From Ganoderma boninense (taxonomy: Eukaryota > Basidiomycota > Agaricomycetes > Polyporales > Polyporaceae), in the NCBI GenBank assembly GCA_002900995.3, contig CM035309.1, forward strand, positions 3,850,389 through 3,914,388: a stretch of DNA of 64,000 nucleotides, in the 5' to 3' direction. The position numbers and the translations under genes were made by a program. Under the pieces are notes generated by a model. That model was not told where the DNA came from. It saw only the letters and a list, made by a program, of their open reading frames with translations, and did no database searches. This document shows, in pieces, positions 1 through 10,689 of this stretch (position 1 is the stretch's first letter; each line of letters opens with the position of its first letter).

Positions 1-232
1 CTCACCGTTCCGCCCAAAATCGATGAGTATATCATCGTCCTCATAGCCATGTCGTTCTTTGTACTCCTTGTCAGCAACGAGGTGGACCTTCAGCTTCTTG
101 ACTGTGATGACCCAGGCCCGATGGCCTGCACTGCGCCGATTAGGGAGGTTCTCAACCAAGATCGGAGGTGTCCAGGTTATTTTATGACAGAGTAGATGTT
201 CTGGAAATTCATTGAACGCGAGGAAGCTGCCA
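1..232 (-). CDS. Partial gene of unknown function at left edge
   Basis: A minus-strand exon is open from about 232 to the window edge. It reads ...FLAFNEFPEHLLCHK, then ITWTPPILVENLPNRR, then VKKLKVHLVADKEYKER and an acidic EDDDILIDFG. A plausible acceptor (ctttag) sits just upstream, so this is an internal or last-but-one exon whose 3' end lies outside the window. Coding is judged from the uninterrupted frame and the non-repetitive amino-acid composition. I do not recognise the family. Possible upstream exons lie between 235 and 480 (an ATG at about 460 on the minus strand is followed by an open frame) but I could not join them with confidence. Confidence 0.4.
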
Positions 233-610
233 GTGCGCCTAAAGCGGAAACTTTAAACTTCTTAGTTGGATTGAATTGGAGATCAACGCACTCATTATAG
301 GGGACCGGGGGTTTAAGGTACCAGTACAGGACAATGCCTCCCTCCTTTTTGAGCACACTGTGAGTAAGTATCGAACAACACAACTAGCCACGCAGATAAT
401 TTACCTCATCGACCCTTGGAAGAAAATCTTGAAGAGCCGTAGAGAAACTCTATGATCGAATGCATGTGATTAACGATGGCCAAATTTCAAAAATACACGC
501 CGGGGAAAGACGCACAGGATAATCGCGGTTTCCATAATCCTCTTCGTGCCGAAATGGAGGGTTGAATACGTTCATATTACTAGAATCTCGTGAGATGAAG
601 GTAGTAGACT

Positions 611-2003
611 TCAATGGAATGGGGCACGAGCAAGCACGTACACCTCTGGACCGAAGCCGATCAAACCATCCATGCGTAGGTCTTCAATAATGTCCGTGGT
701 AGCTGCATCACAAACAGCAAATGAAGCACGAGCCTTGAGTGTATCTTTTTTGTCAGACCCAGACGTAAGCCATTGGTACGCGTTCTTGATTTCAAAATCA
801 ATGGGAGAAAGCATGGGCCCAACCACTAGCACGGAGGTGTTTGTTAGGTTCAAAAGCGCAATATTGCCAGGCCACACGTATTGCTTACCCAATTGGCTCT
901 TTTCTGAGCTATATTTGATGCATGGATAACGGAAGGACGAGGTATGGGTAAAAGTCTCTCCCGCAGGTGTCCCAGCGGCTTCCATCTTTTTCGCCAGATA
1001 GGACGGCATGTAATTCAGTGGAAGCGCAGGACGGGCTTTGGGGCGTTCAGTGCCCGCCCTCAATGTGAGCGTGTTTGACGCGCCAACCCCAGCACGAGTC
1101 CCCGGATTGTCTTCGATGGCCACGAGCAGACAAGTGTTTCGGTGGAAAAGCCAGCTAAAATAGTCCATCTTTATCAGTACCAAGTGCACCACGCCTCCGC
1201 TGAGGTACTCACGTATTGTTTGCACCTATCATACACAGGATATTTGTGTATCAGAATGGCTTACTCGAGGGTAGATCGAGCGTCGCTCACCGGTGTCTGC
1301 CTGGAGTTCGAAGGCCATCTTATGGCCCTGGGGGTAGATAGTCTTTCACAGTCGTTAGGCAAGTAGGCAGAGTGAATGATTTCAGACCTACTATCTGTAA
1401 GCGATACATTGATGCTTCTAGATCGATGTCCGTTCAATGAGCGGCGGCTTGTGACACTCAAGCTCGGAACCAGGAGAAGATGAAACTCACTATCTTGAAC
1501 GTATGCCATATTCTCGATGTCCTTGTCCGTGTACGTTACGCTGAAATAATCTCCTAAGACCTCCGGTGGGACTTCTACTCTAGGCTCCGACTCGAAAATC
1601 TTCGTAGCCATACCAGCGCCTTGAGTGACCTGGATCGAGACATTGGAAGGGCTGGGATTTCCGAGGGTACTCTAAAACCCACACAGTATAAGGTTGTGTG
1701 CACCACCGTACATCTTGAAGTGTAATAGCGAGCTCACCTTGGACATTGTAGAAAATGACGAACTTACAGCCGTCGTCGACTCTGGCACAGTACCTCCAGC
1801 GTCGGGGTGCTGGCCATGTTTCACGACTAGTATGCACGGCCCACTGTCTGACCCTTCTTCTGCGACGAGGTAAATGCCAGGGGGGGAATCTTCGCGAAGA
1901 CGCAAGTCGTGACGAATCACATCGGCCACACGCTAAGATACATTCATAAGTTCACAGTATGCAGCCACAGTTGTCAGAATCGTACACGTTCGACGGCCGT
2001 CAT
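611..2003 (-). CDS. Hypothetical protein, multi-exon
   Basis: The start is the ATG at 2003 (MTAVERRVADVIRHD), because a GTACGA donor right after the sixth codon splices in phase to the exon at about 1935. Later exons give PPGIYLVAEEGSDSGPCILV, VPPEVLGDYFSVTYTDKDIE, MAFELQADTGANNT and a long last exon beginning WLFHRNTCLLVAIEDNPGTR and ending EVYVLARAPFH with a stop at 611-613. All junctions used are GT-AG, and the introns I could measure are about 55-70 nt. The last exon is about 190 codons. No signal peptide, membrane segment or known motif was recognised. It lies alone, head away from the alcohol-oxidase loci to its right. Confidence 0.6.
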
Positions 2004-2009
2004 CTTGTC

Positions 2010-3110
2010 GGGTGGGAATAGGATTACATAGTATTGACCTCTCGTTGAGTTGGGTTTCGGACCGGAATCTGGATGAGTGGCGTCCATTCTGAGAGTGCTT
2101 TGGATGATGGATGAATGGACACAAATGAGTAGGTAGTATGAATGTGGATGAGCGGGGATGAGGGAAACACGTACGGTTCAAGACCAAGCTTTTATAGGGA
2201 GATTTATTGTACCCGACTGTGGCGTGCGCGGCGTGTCCATCCCCGTAATGAAGCCCTTCGTTCCGATCGATGTCCCAACTCTGGGTATCAGTTCACCACA
2301 ACAATTGACCCCTTCCTCTGTACCCAAATGTCCGAATGGATGCATGCAGCCTCGAGTCATTCCATCTACATAGGATACTGATGAGAACAGTCCGATGCGC
2401 CGGGACCACGACTTAACGCGTTTTGGAATCATCATCCCAACAGTTTTCGGTGAGGCGCTTCATTGAGAATAATCTACTTGATGAAAGGGGCGACCTAATT
2501 GTCCTCAAGAACCTGTCAGCGCACTTCCACTGCATGAAATTCGAGTATCCATACATCTCGCAGCCAATCATGAGCACTAACGATGCGCCACCGCCAATGA
2601 GCGAAGGAAAAGATGTGCCTCATGCAAGTACGGAAAAGCCGGGTCTGCAACTGTATTGCCGGGGAGATGGGGAGGGGGGCGAGAATATGGTATGCCATGA
2701 CAAAAGCGTGTATTAGGGTCCGAGATGATGTTCACCTGGTGAGGCGGCGCAAAGATTGGGGTCCAGATGAGCCCTTATCGGAGCTCTGATCATGGGAGAA
2801 TGTACCTTTTGTTCAACGATGTTGCAACTACGTGGTCAAGAGGGACGAAATCGAGAGATTTAGGGCTTACAGCATTTTCTGTGTCGACGGTATCGCGTCA
2901 GGTGCGTTTCCGCGTCGACGGGCGCAAACACTTCATCCCTGCAGTAACGGTCCCCGATTACCGTATTTGCAACATAAGTGGCGAACAAAGCAACGACGTG
3001 CATAGAAGACATGGACCAGCAAAGGTCTCGAGCCGGTGAGACATATTTGGATATCTGCAGTTCTTGGTCGGCAATCGTCAGACGATCGCACAGGCCTGCC
3101 AAATGCGACT
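2010..3110. other. Stretch without a resolvable gene
   Basis: Between the hypothetical gene on the left and the 3' end of the first alcohol-oxidase locus there are only short open frames on both strands. The most protein-like are at 2178-2435 (minus) and 2423-2716 (plus), but neither has clear splice partners or a recognisable motif. I see no repeats, tRNA or mobile-element ends here. It may hold a small gene or the 3' UTR of the oxidase locus. Confidence 0.3.
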
Positions 3111-3119
3111 TCGAGCATT

Positions 3120-5755
3120 TCAGCCCAAGAGCCCTCTTTCCGTTTCGATCTCCTCTCCTATGATCAGAGCAGCCTTCTCACCCACAAGGGCAGCAGTAGC
3201 GCAGCCGTTCTAGTGCGGAGGTCACAAGGATCAGCATGCGTGTGGCACAGACATACATAGGACGTACTGCAGCTAAGACAGACGGACAGATGGACATGTC
3301 GGCGACCTTGAGGTTCTGCACGCCATACACGTTGAGGCGGGAGTCGACGACCCCGCCTTTATCTCGCGGCTTCATAGCGCACGTCCCGAGCTGGTGCCAA
3401 ACGAGTCAGCAGCCCGCCCTCCAGCTCCGATGCTGCTTGCTCACCGAATTCCATGCGGTCACGACTGATCAGAGGACAGGGTGTCAGGCGGAGTTCGGCT
3501 CGATAATCGAGATCATAGCTTACTCTTCGCTTTCAGGAGGTCATCGATCGCCTTGTCGTCCTCCTTCGTGTATACGATGTCCGGAGCGTCGATGGGGATG
3601 GGCGTATTTTGCTCCTGCGACACCACTGCAGCGCTCCGAGGCGGGAACTCAGGGTGGTCGAGAGCGTATTCGCCTCTATACGAGGACATGCGTCGGGCGT
3701 GTTCTCGACATAGCTTCCATGCATGGCGCATGACGGCCAAGTCTTCCTTCCTGCAAAGCGTGTGGTCATGGGTGATTTGTCAATCACGGCGTTTCGCCGC
3801 AATATTAGGGTCACCCTAGACAGAATGTAAGCACCGCTTGAATATACCCGTGTCGAAATCTGCTGGGGACTCGACGTCGTGCGCTGACGTGATGTGCACG
3901 GAGCCTGTTCCCGCCGGATAGGAGCAGTATGCGCCTGTGATGAACACCTTGTGGTGGGCCGGCGGCGGCGACGCACCGCTGTACCTGGGGCGGGGTTTCA
4001 GGGGCGGAGGATAGCGTGCATACGTACTGCACGAACTTACCCAGAGAGCTGGCCGACCAACAGAACTGGCTTGTCCGGTGCGTCTGCGTAGAAGGATGCC
4101 CACCGTTCCGCGAAATCGGGCCCGATCGCCCGAACTTCCTCTTCAGATGGTCGGTATCGCAGTACGCCGTCCAATCCGCTGATTCAGAATTGTAATTTTC
4201 AGTTCGAAAAACTATCGACTCCGAGCAAACGACCCACTTTGCTCCCATGAGGCCCTGGCCGTCTTCATGCCACTTCGCGGACCATTCTATAGATTCATGT
4301 TCTCAAGTGTGTATCAGGCTTAATCGAACGGGAGGAACTCACTCTCCTGTTCGCCAGAATCGCCTTGCGCGAGGGGGTGGAGAGAACCTGCATCCTCTTT
4401 TCCGAGGAACGGCATAAGGATCAGAGGGTGGTCTGCCAACTTGTGGTCAGAGCTTGGAGTCCGAGAGACGAGCGTTCTGGAACGCACCAGTGTAAGTTTT
4501 CCCCAACCCCAGGGAGGTCTACGAGCTGCGCGATGCCGTTGCGCTGCAAGGCGTCCTTCGAGCCTATCCCCGTGCGCTCCAGTATCGCCGGTGACCCGAA
4601 TGTACCGGCCGACAGGACGACGAGCGTCGTCGCCCGCACGACACGGGGAGTGGAGACTGCATCCGAGAACATCTTGGGCTCGGAATGTATTCCACCCCCG
4701 TCGCCCTGCCGTCCCTGCACAAGCGAGGGCGTGAAAAAAATGGGCGATAGTGAAGCAACGCAGGAACTTACTCTATGATGACCTGGCGAACTGCACACAG
4801 CCGGGGAGCAGGTGCACGTTCGGCGACCTATCCAGCGCAGGATGGATGTAACTATATGCCACATCAGATCGACGTCCTGTTTCCCCGTCGATCCACTTCA
4901 ACCAATGCTGCGAAGCATGACGTGAGGACGCGCCGCATCCAGCACCACGAAGTTGATCAAAGAGGAAAATGACCAGCCTACCTGGACACGATTCAAGTCT
5001 ATAAGACCCGTGCTGCTTGCGTCAGAGTCCTCCAGGACGGGGCGGGTCTTGTCATACTGCGCAACAGTCGCGATGTAATCTTCCCCGATGTCGGTGTACG
5101 CCCCGCCCCGAGACACCTTGAGGGGACCGTCGTATCCATGGAATAGCTTGCCTGGCGCGACCTGATATGTCTCTATCTGTGCGTCGGTGAGTGGGAAGCG
5201 CTATCAAGACGAGCGCGAATTCGTCTTCGCACCTTCTTGATCAGTGGTAAGAGCTCGTTGAAGCTCCAGCCGGGATTGCCATGCACATTCACCCAGTCGT
5301 CGTAGTCCGACGCGGCAGGTTGCGTGTACACCATCCCTTTGAATCGAATAAGCATGTGGTAAGGGCCTGATCTTCGAGACCATTGCTTACAGCCGACACT
5401 GGAGCCCCCTCCCACACAGTTCCCGCATTGGATCGTGAGCTGGCGGCCATTGAGGTGCTGGCTCGGCTTCCCAACGACGTGCTTGACCGTGTCGGAGTCG
5501 GGCACAATGTGCGTCAGGTAGCGCGCTGGCTGTATGTGGGCAAGGTCGTCCTTCGTGGGTGGTCCCGCCTCGAGCATGAGGATGCGCAGGGATGGATCCG
5601 CTGCCAACCTCGCGAGGATCACGCCACCCGCTGCGCCACCTGTACGAGAATACGGAGGTGTAAGTTTGGGAATAACAGAGCTAATATTGCTGACGTTCGA
5701 ACATACCGCCAACGATGATGATGTCGTACTCGTCGAAGAGCTGTGAAGGTGTCAT
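3120..5755 (-). pseudogene. GMC alcohol (methanol) oxidase, left copy, disrupted
   Basis: Spliced translation gives a near full-length alcohol oxidase of the fungal GMC flavoprotein family, which oxidises methanol/short alcohols to aldehydes and H2O2. The start is the ATG at 5755 (MTPSQLFDEYDIII). The FAD-binding Rossmann motif GGGAAGGVILARL follows across the first intron, then GGGSSVGWMVYTQPAASDYD, VVLSAGTFGSPAILERTGIG, DLPGVGEN, KVFITGAYCSYPAGTGSVH and the C-terminal [20 protein letters not shown] with the stop at 3120. Damage: one-base shifts are needed near 4785 (after GCVQFA) and near 4697 (between VEYIPSP and KMFSDAV), and the junction near 4475 does not keep phase. The active-site motif, normally WHSLGT in this family, reads WNSLGT near 3460 (His to Asn). 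Indels could be assembly errors, but the substitution is not an indel. Most likely a decaying gene. Confidence 0.8.
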
Positions 5756-6039
5756 GGGGTGAGGGATTGAAGAGATGGGGCGACTTCTGCACCTTTATAC
5801 AAGCTTACACCCGAGCAAGCTCCTCCTTCTGTGACAGCTAGAAGTAGCTTCCCCGCGACAATGTGTATTTACTTAGTCGCCTGAAGACCGAAAGACTCTG
5901 AAGGTGATTGTACGGCTTAGTATCATTACCCTGAAGAGCAAAGACAGAGGATCACTTGGGAGCAATGAGCGGCGTCAACTGACGTCCATGCATCTTGTCG
6001 ATGTAACGAGGGTGTACATGGTACGATGCAGCATCCTGG

Positions 6040-6110
6040 ACAGGTTCACGAGGCGGTCAGCAGGTCCCAATGCCACCGAAAAGCCGACTCACCGAGCTTG
6101 TTGCACAACC
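6040..6110 (-). repeat. Upstream flank duplicated with the oxidase (left copy)
   Basis: The stretch with ggcggtcagcaggtcc and the following gactcaccgag resembles 8640-8710, where ggtggtcagcaggcca and gcactcaccaag occur in the same order and orientation relative to the right-hand oxidase start. Similarity is partial, with substitutions and small gaps. It shows that the duplication included promoter-side DNA as well as the oxidase gene. Confidence 0.45.
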
Positions 6111-6119
6111 TAATTGTAC

Positions 6120-6840
6120 GTGAATTCACATCTCTCGCCTTCCCTCGTCTCCGGCTAAAGCCTATGGGACCTCAATCGCGAATCCCGTCGCCATCTTGGG
6201 ACAATTCTGGTTTCCGAGATCGTCCGCGTATGGTTGGTTCTGAGTACCTACGGGAATGGGTGGCGTCCAAGGCGGATTGTCGGGTGCTTTAAGCACAGCT
6301 TGATTGCGAGAACTACGATCATCGGAAGCCCCTGGTGTGTCAGAAACGAGCATGTTGAGCGCGGCCTGCGTGAACTTGCAGGGAATCGGAGGAGTTGAAT
6401 GTTGAATCCTTAGTCTGAAATCGCAATTCTTCTACTTTTTGGATGGGACTTGGGATGATAGTCCGTCCTTACAGGGAGAAATTATGAGGGGAGACGGCAA
6501 GGTGTATTCGGACTAGAGCCAGTACGAGATGTTCCGGACGGCGGAAAGAACGCTGTCGGGCGCCTAGAGGAAGCGGAAATCGCCACCATTGGCTAACAGC
6601 CGGCGCGCCGAGATGGTGCACTTTTGACGTTGCGAGCTACAGAAAGTTGTAGACTCTTTTGCGCCGTGTCCCACTGATTAAGTATGCATCGCTGCCATCC
6701 ATCATGGGACGTCTCAACTCCATCTTTTGTGACAGCTATGCGCTCGAAAAAAGACAGACCATATGCTGGAGCCTTGTTTGCTTCGAACATTGGCCAGTTC
6801 AGCATTATGGTAAGTGCCTTTTTTCAGGACGAGAGAACGA
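6120..6840. other. Region between oxidase copies, no clear gene
   Basis: This DNA should hold the 3' third of the right-hand oxidase copy and the promoter of the left-hand one. I find no sequence matching the oxidase C-terminal half here. Short minus-strand frames at 6162-6353 and 6593-6805 exist but have no recognisable motif. Confidence 0.4.
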
Positions 6841-6844
6841 CTGA

Positions 6845-8373
6845 CTTTGATCCCATAATGCCCTGGCCGTCCTCGCGCCACTTCGCAGACCACTCTAGTG
6901 ACATGTACGGTTGCATAATTTGTCAAACTACAAAGAAAAATGGGACGTACTCTCGTGTTCCCCGAGATCACCGTGGACGATGCCGTGGAGGGTCTCCGCG
7001 TCTTTCTTCGCATGGAATGGTATGATGATCAGGGGATGGTCTGTATAGAACCCTCCTGAGTACCCCGTTTCGTTAAAAGGCGGTGTATTCTTTAGCTCAC
7101 CGCTGAAGTGTTCCCCGACTCCAGGGAGATCCACCACCTGGTTGATACCGTTGCGTTCTAGAACATCTCGTCCGCCTATCCCAGAGCGCTCCAGGATACC
7201 GGGGGACCCGAACGTGCCGGCAGACAAGACTACGAGCTTCGTTGCGCGTGCAGTACGCCGCGCCCCATCTGAATTGGGGAACACCTTCGGATTCAGGACG
7301 TATTCCACTCCTGTAGCTTTCCCGTTCCTGAGCACGCAGTATCAGTGATAAGCAACATTAATACCGCTGAGCCAGTCTCTGGCGGTCGAGAGATGGCGGC
7401 AAGATACTCTAGGAGAACCTTGTGTACCACACAACCGGAGAGCAAGTGCACGTTCCGGGATCGTTCAGTCGCAGGGTATATATGAGCGTGTGCGACATCA
7501 GACCGGCGACCGGTCTCAGCGTCGATCCACTTCGGCCAACGCTGCAACAGAGGCCAGAATCCCGTATCAAAGGCTGAAAAAGCCGGTTATCCATGCACTC
7601 GACAGTCGACACGTACCTGGAAGGTGTTCACATCCTTGATCGTCATGGTGCTCCCATCATCCACCATCGCGCGTGTCTTATCATACTTCAACACGGTTTC
7701 GATATGGTCCTCGCCAACGTTGATCCGCGCTCCGCTGTATGAGACTTTGAGAATGCGTCGACAAGCCCGGTGTCGCCTGGTACGTTTCTGCCTATACCCA
7801 AGTGAGTACGAACCTTGATACCGAGAGAAGCGCGATATCGTTGTCGCACCTTCTTGAGCAGAGGTTGCAAGTCGGCGAAAGTCCAGCCGGGGTTGTCGTG
7901 CATGTTCGCCCAGATGTCGAAGTCCGACGCGGGCGGGCGCGTGTACACCATCCCTTCCACACTTCATGAGCGCGAGCGCAACGGCACCACCCTCGAGAAC
8001 GAACACTCACAACCGACGCTCGAGCCACCTCCAACGCAGTGCCCGCATTGAATCACAAGCTGGCGGCCATTTAGGTAGTCGCTGGGCTTGCCGACGACGT
8101 GCTTGACCGTGTCGGAGCTGGGAAGGAGGTGCGTCAAGAATCGTCCTGGCTGGATGTGTTCAAGATCATCCTTGGTCAGCGGCCCCGCCTCGAGCATGAG
8201 GATGCGCAGCGACGGGTCGGCTGTCGCCAACCTCCCCAGGATCACGCCGCCGGCTGTGCCACCTGCATACGAACATTTTAAGTACAACCTCAGGAAGGAG
8301 GGGATTGCGGACGATTGGACATACCACCAGCGATGATGATATCATACTCGTCGAAAAGCTGTAGAGAGGTCAT
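6845..8373 (-). pseudogene. GMC alcohol (methanol) oxidase, right copy, truncated
   Basis: The start is the ATG at 8373 (MTSLQLFDEYDIIIAG). A first intron interrupts the FAD motif GGGTAGGVILGRL at the same place as in the left copy. Then follow GKPSDYLNGRQLVIQC, VGGGSSVGWMVYTRPPASDF, WIDAETGRRSDVAH, VVLSAGTFGSPGILERSGIG and VDLPGVGEHFSG. Between ETYQATPG and ILKVSYSGA (near 7755) a deletion relative to the left copy shifts the frame. Homology stops at GQGIMGSK (about 6846) where an intron donor begins; the following exons (substrate-binding and catalytic WHSLGT part) are missing downstream. The gene cannot make a working oxidase. Same strand and tandem order with the left copy suggest one local duplication followed by independent decay. 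Confidence 0.8.
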
Positions 8374-8639
8374 TGGGGAGGGAGGATTGAGGAGACGGAC
8401 CCCAACTTCCGTATGTTTATACATTGACTGCGAGGCTTCATAGACAGCTGACCATGGCTTCCCCGCACGCCCCTAAATGATAGACTCGGTATTGTCACCA
8501 CGACGAGCGGGTGATAAGACATAGTTCAAAGCGACTTAACGGCGACGTTGTTATATGGTGATGCGACCAATAAATCCAACGAAGGTACATGGTAAGTACT
8601 CTGAATCCTTATTAAACATAGTAACGCGCTCACCATTGG

Positions 8640-8710
8640 TTCATGGGGGTGGTCAGCAGGCCACAATCTTACCGGAAAGCGCACTCACCAAGCCGGACAC
8701 CGAACCTACT
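8640..8710 (-). repeat. Upstream flank duplicated with the oxidase (right copy)
   Basis: Partner of 6040-6110: both carry ggtcagcagg followed about 30 nt later by an actcacc motif, at a comparable distance upstream of each oxidase ATG. Confidence 0.45.
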
Positions 8711-8930
8711 GTGGCATCCACACACCCTTCGCGTCTTCCATTCATACCGCCGAGCACCCTACGCAGCCTCGCTCGCAAGCTCATCGGCCCGCTGCAAATG
8801 GCGCCCTCGATATTGTCGGCACGCCCGACGTACGCGAAGAGACCCTCGGCATAAGTCTTGACGAAGTCGGGCAACGCGACATCCAGCGACAGAACCCTCG
8901 CACTGCTTCTCGACATACACGGCTCCCTCG
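8653..8930 (-). CDS. Possible small gene or 3' exon, unknown
   Basis: A minus-strand open frame reads SLDVALPDFVKTYAEGLFAY, GRADNIEGAICSGP and MSLRARLRRVLGG, with a stop at 8653. The part between 8760 and 8930 has the high third-position GC of the coding exons in this window. The start is unresolved: frames further upstream to 9138 look less coding. No family recognised. Confidence 0.25.
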
Positions 8931-9544
8931 TGAAGAAGAGGTATTGACGAGCGTAAGCCAGATGTACGATAGTTGGGCGACAACCACCCACTGATGAGAA
9001 TTTCTCATCAGCACAGTAGGAAGCTGACATAGAATCGAGGGCTTGGACTGGGGATGACGTCGAGCGAGAAGGACAAGAGGAATGTAGAACGCTACAGCGC
9101 CATCCAAAACGTTGCAATGGGTATGTAGGCGTTGCCAAAACTTCGATGAATAATTCTTGCCGTATGACCGTCAGTGTTTCACCCCGTTTTGTCGTGCTTT
9201 CCGAGAGCTGTATCGCTGTTTGAACGGAGACTGAACTCCTTTCGAAGACCTGACGCCTAAAAGAGACGTCAGCAGATAAAGACGTCCGTTACGTAGCCGT
9301 GATCTCTTGAACTACACCATATAGCTGGCTGCGGGTGTCTTTGCATGTGTGATTACAACAACAGACAGCGCTGTCTGGGATATGAACCACTCCGGTTGTC
9401 TGTATACATGGCAGACGAACCTTGACGTCCCAACGTGTTCTAACCTCTATCAGGGGGTTTGATGAGATCGCACAATGATCCACGGGGTCACCGGTCAGGG
9501 TGCGGCCTTCCACATGTCACCCAGGTAACCTCGACGTTGAACGT

Positions 9545-10383
9545 TCAACATTCAACAACGCCGCCCGGCATGATCCACATCTGGCGGACCGACTCCCCGA
9601 GCGACGAGCCGTTAGTGTTCGAAGCTGTCACCGTCGCTGAGTTCCTTGTATCCTCCTTGTGGCAAGCACGAAGGGATCAGACCATCGAGGAATAACACCC
9701 GAATGATAGAAGTGCGCACCTGTAGCGGTTCCGGTACCCCCGAGCATCGTGCTTGGAAGCTGTCACAGGTATGGAAGACCATGGTTGGGGATCCACACCG
9801 CCCCCAAGGCTCACCCGAACAGCCGATTCCTTCCGATTCCAAGAGTTCGGGAAATGAATTAATAGCCTAGAGCGTAGCGGGAAGGCACATTGTTAATGTC
9901 AAGATATACTCACTTCCTTCGTCGATGGTTCAGGGACTCCGAGTCGGCATCAGGCTGTCGCCGAGGAAAGCTGTTGTCTCCGCTATCACATGCACCGGAG
10001 CCACCTAGTGGAAGATTTGCGGCCACACGGTTCGCGCAGATTGTCTGCGATAGGAGCAGATATCGCTGGTAAGGCGGAGGACCCTGAGGCTGCTTTTGTT
10101 CAGAGTGGAGGTGATGACGGTCATCCGCAAGCTGGCAACCCGGGGAGGCGCTCGCGGGGAGGTCCGTGAAGCCGGCTAGCGCTTGCGCTTGCGTCACAGG
10201 CAGAGGAATCATTACATGTGCTAGTATACGATGGATTGCGTAGTCGTACAGTGGATGAAGCGGGCCCAGGAACAGGATGTCAGGTATACAACTGTAGAGT
10301 CTGTGGGATAGGATGGTGCGCGGACAGAGGTCGCTGAAAATGGTCAGGGAAATCACAATCCGAGAAAAGGACAGTAGGTACAA
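9545..10383 (-). CDS. Hypothetical protein, possibly with membrane N-terminus
   Basis: Four minus-strand exons join in phase. The largest contains PLHPLYDYAIHRILAHV, MIPLPVTQAQALAGF and QPQGPPPYQRYLLLSQTICA and ends ESLNHRRRK. Then come LLIHFPNSWNRKESAVR, LPSTMLGGTGTAT, and ASNTNGSSLGESVRQMWIMP ending GGVVEC before a stop at 9545. Introns are about 45-95 nt with gtgagt/gtgagc/gtgcgc donors. The tail is polar and low in hydrophobics; upstream sequence is more hydrophobic. Basidiomycete multi-pass proteins often carry such tails, but that is inference. The 5' end is uncertain; the true start may lie above 10383. Confidence 0.5.
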
Positions 10384-10689
10384 GAAGGAACGGAAAATGT
10401 AGTGGTGAAGAACTTTACATTACAGCGGCGTATGTGTGGTCACCGCGCGCAAGGGTGAGGGGCGTGAGGTACGGTATCAGAGAATGGGGAGTATCCGAGT
10501 ATCCAATTCGAGACTTGAACGAGACGACGTGTATGGGTGAGTGGAGACTGAGAGACGCAGATGGAGGAGTTTGTCAAACACCTCCGCCCGAGGAGATCAC
10601 ATAGATGCCAAGGCCTGAGATAGAGCGGAGAGGCGAGGAACGAGGGGCGAGCGAGCGGCGGCGAACATCGCGCCCACCTATGACGCCGT

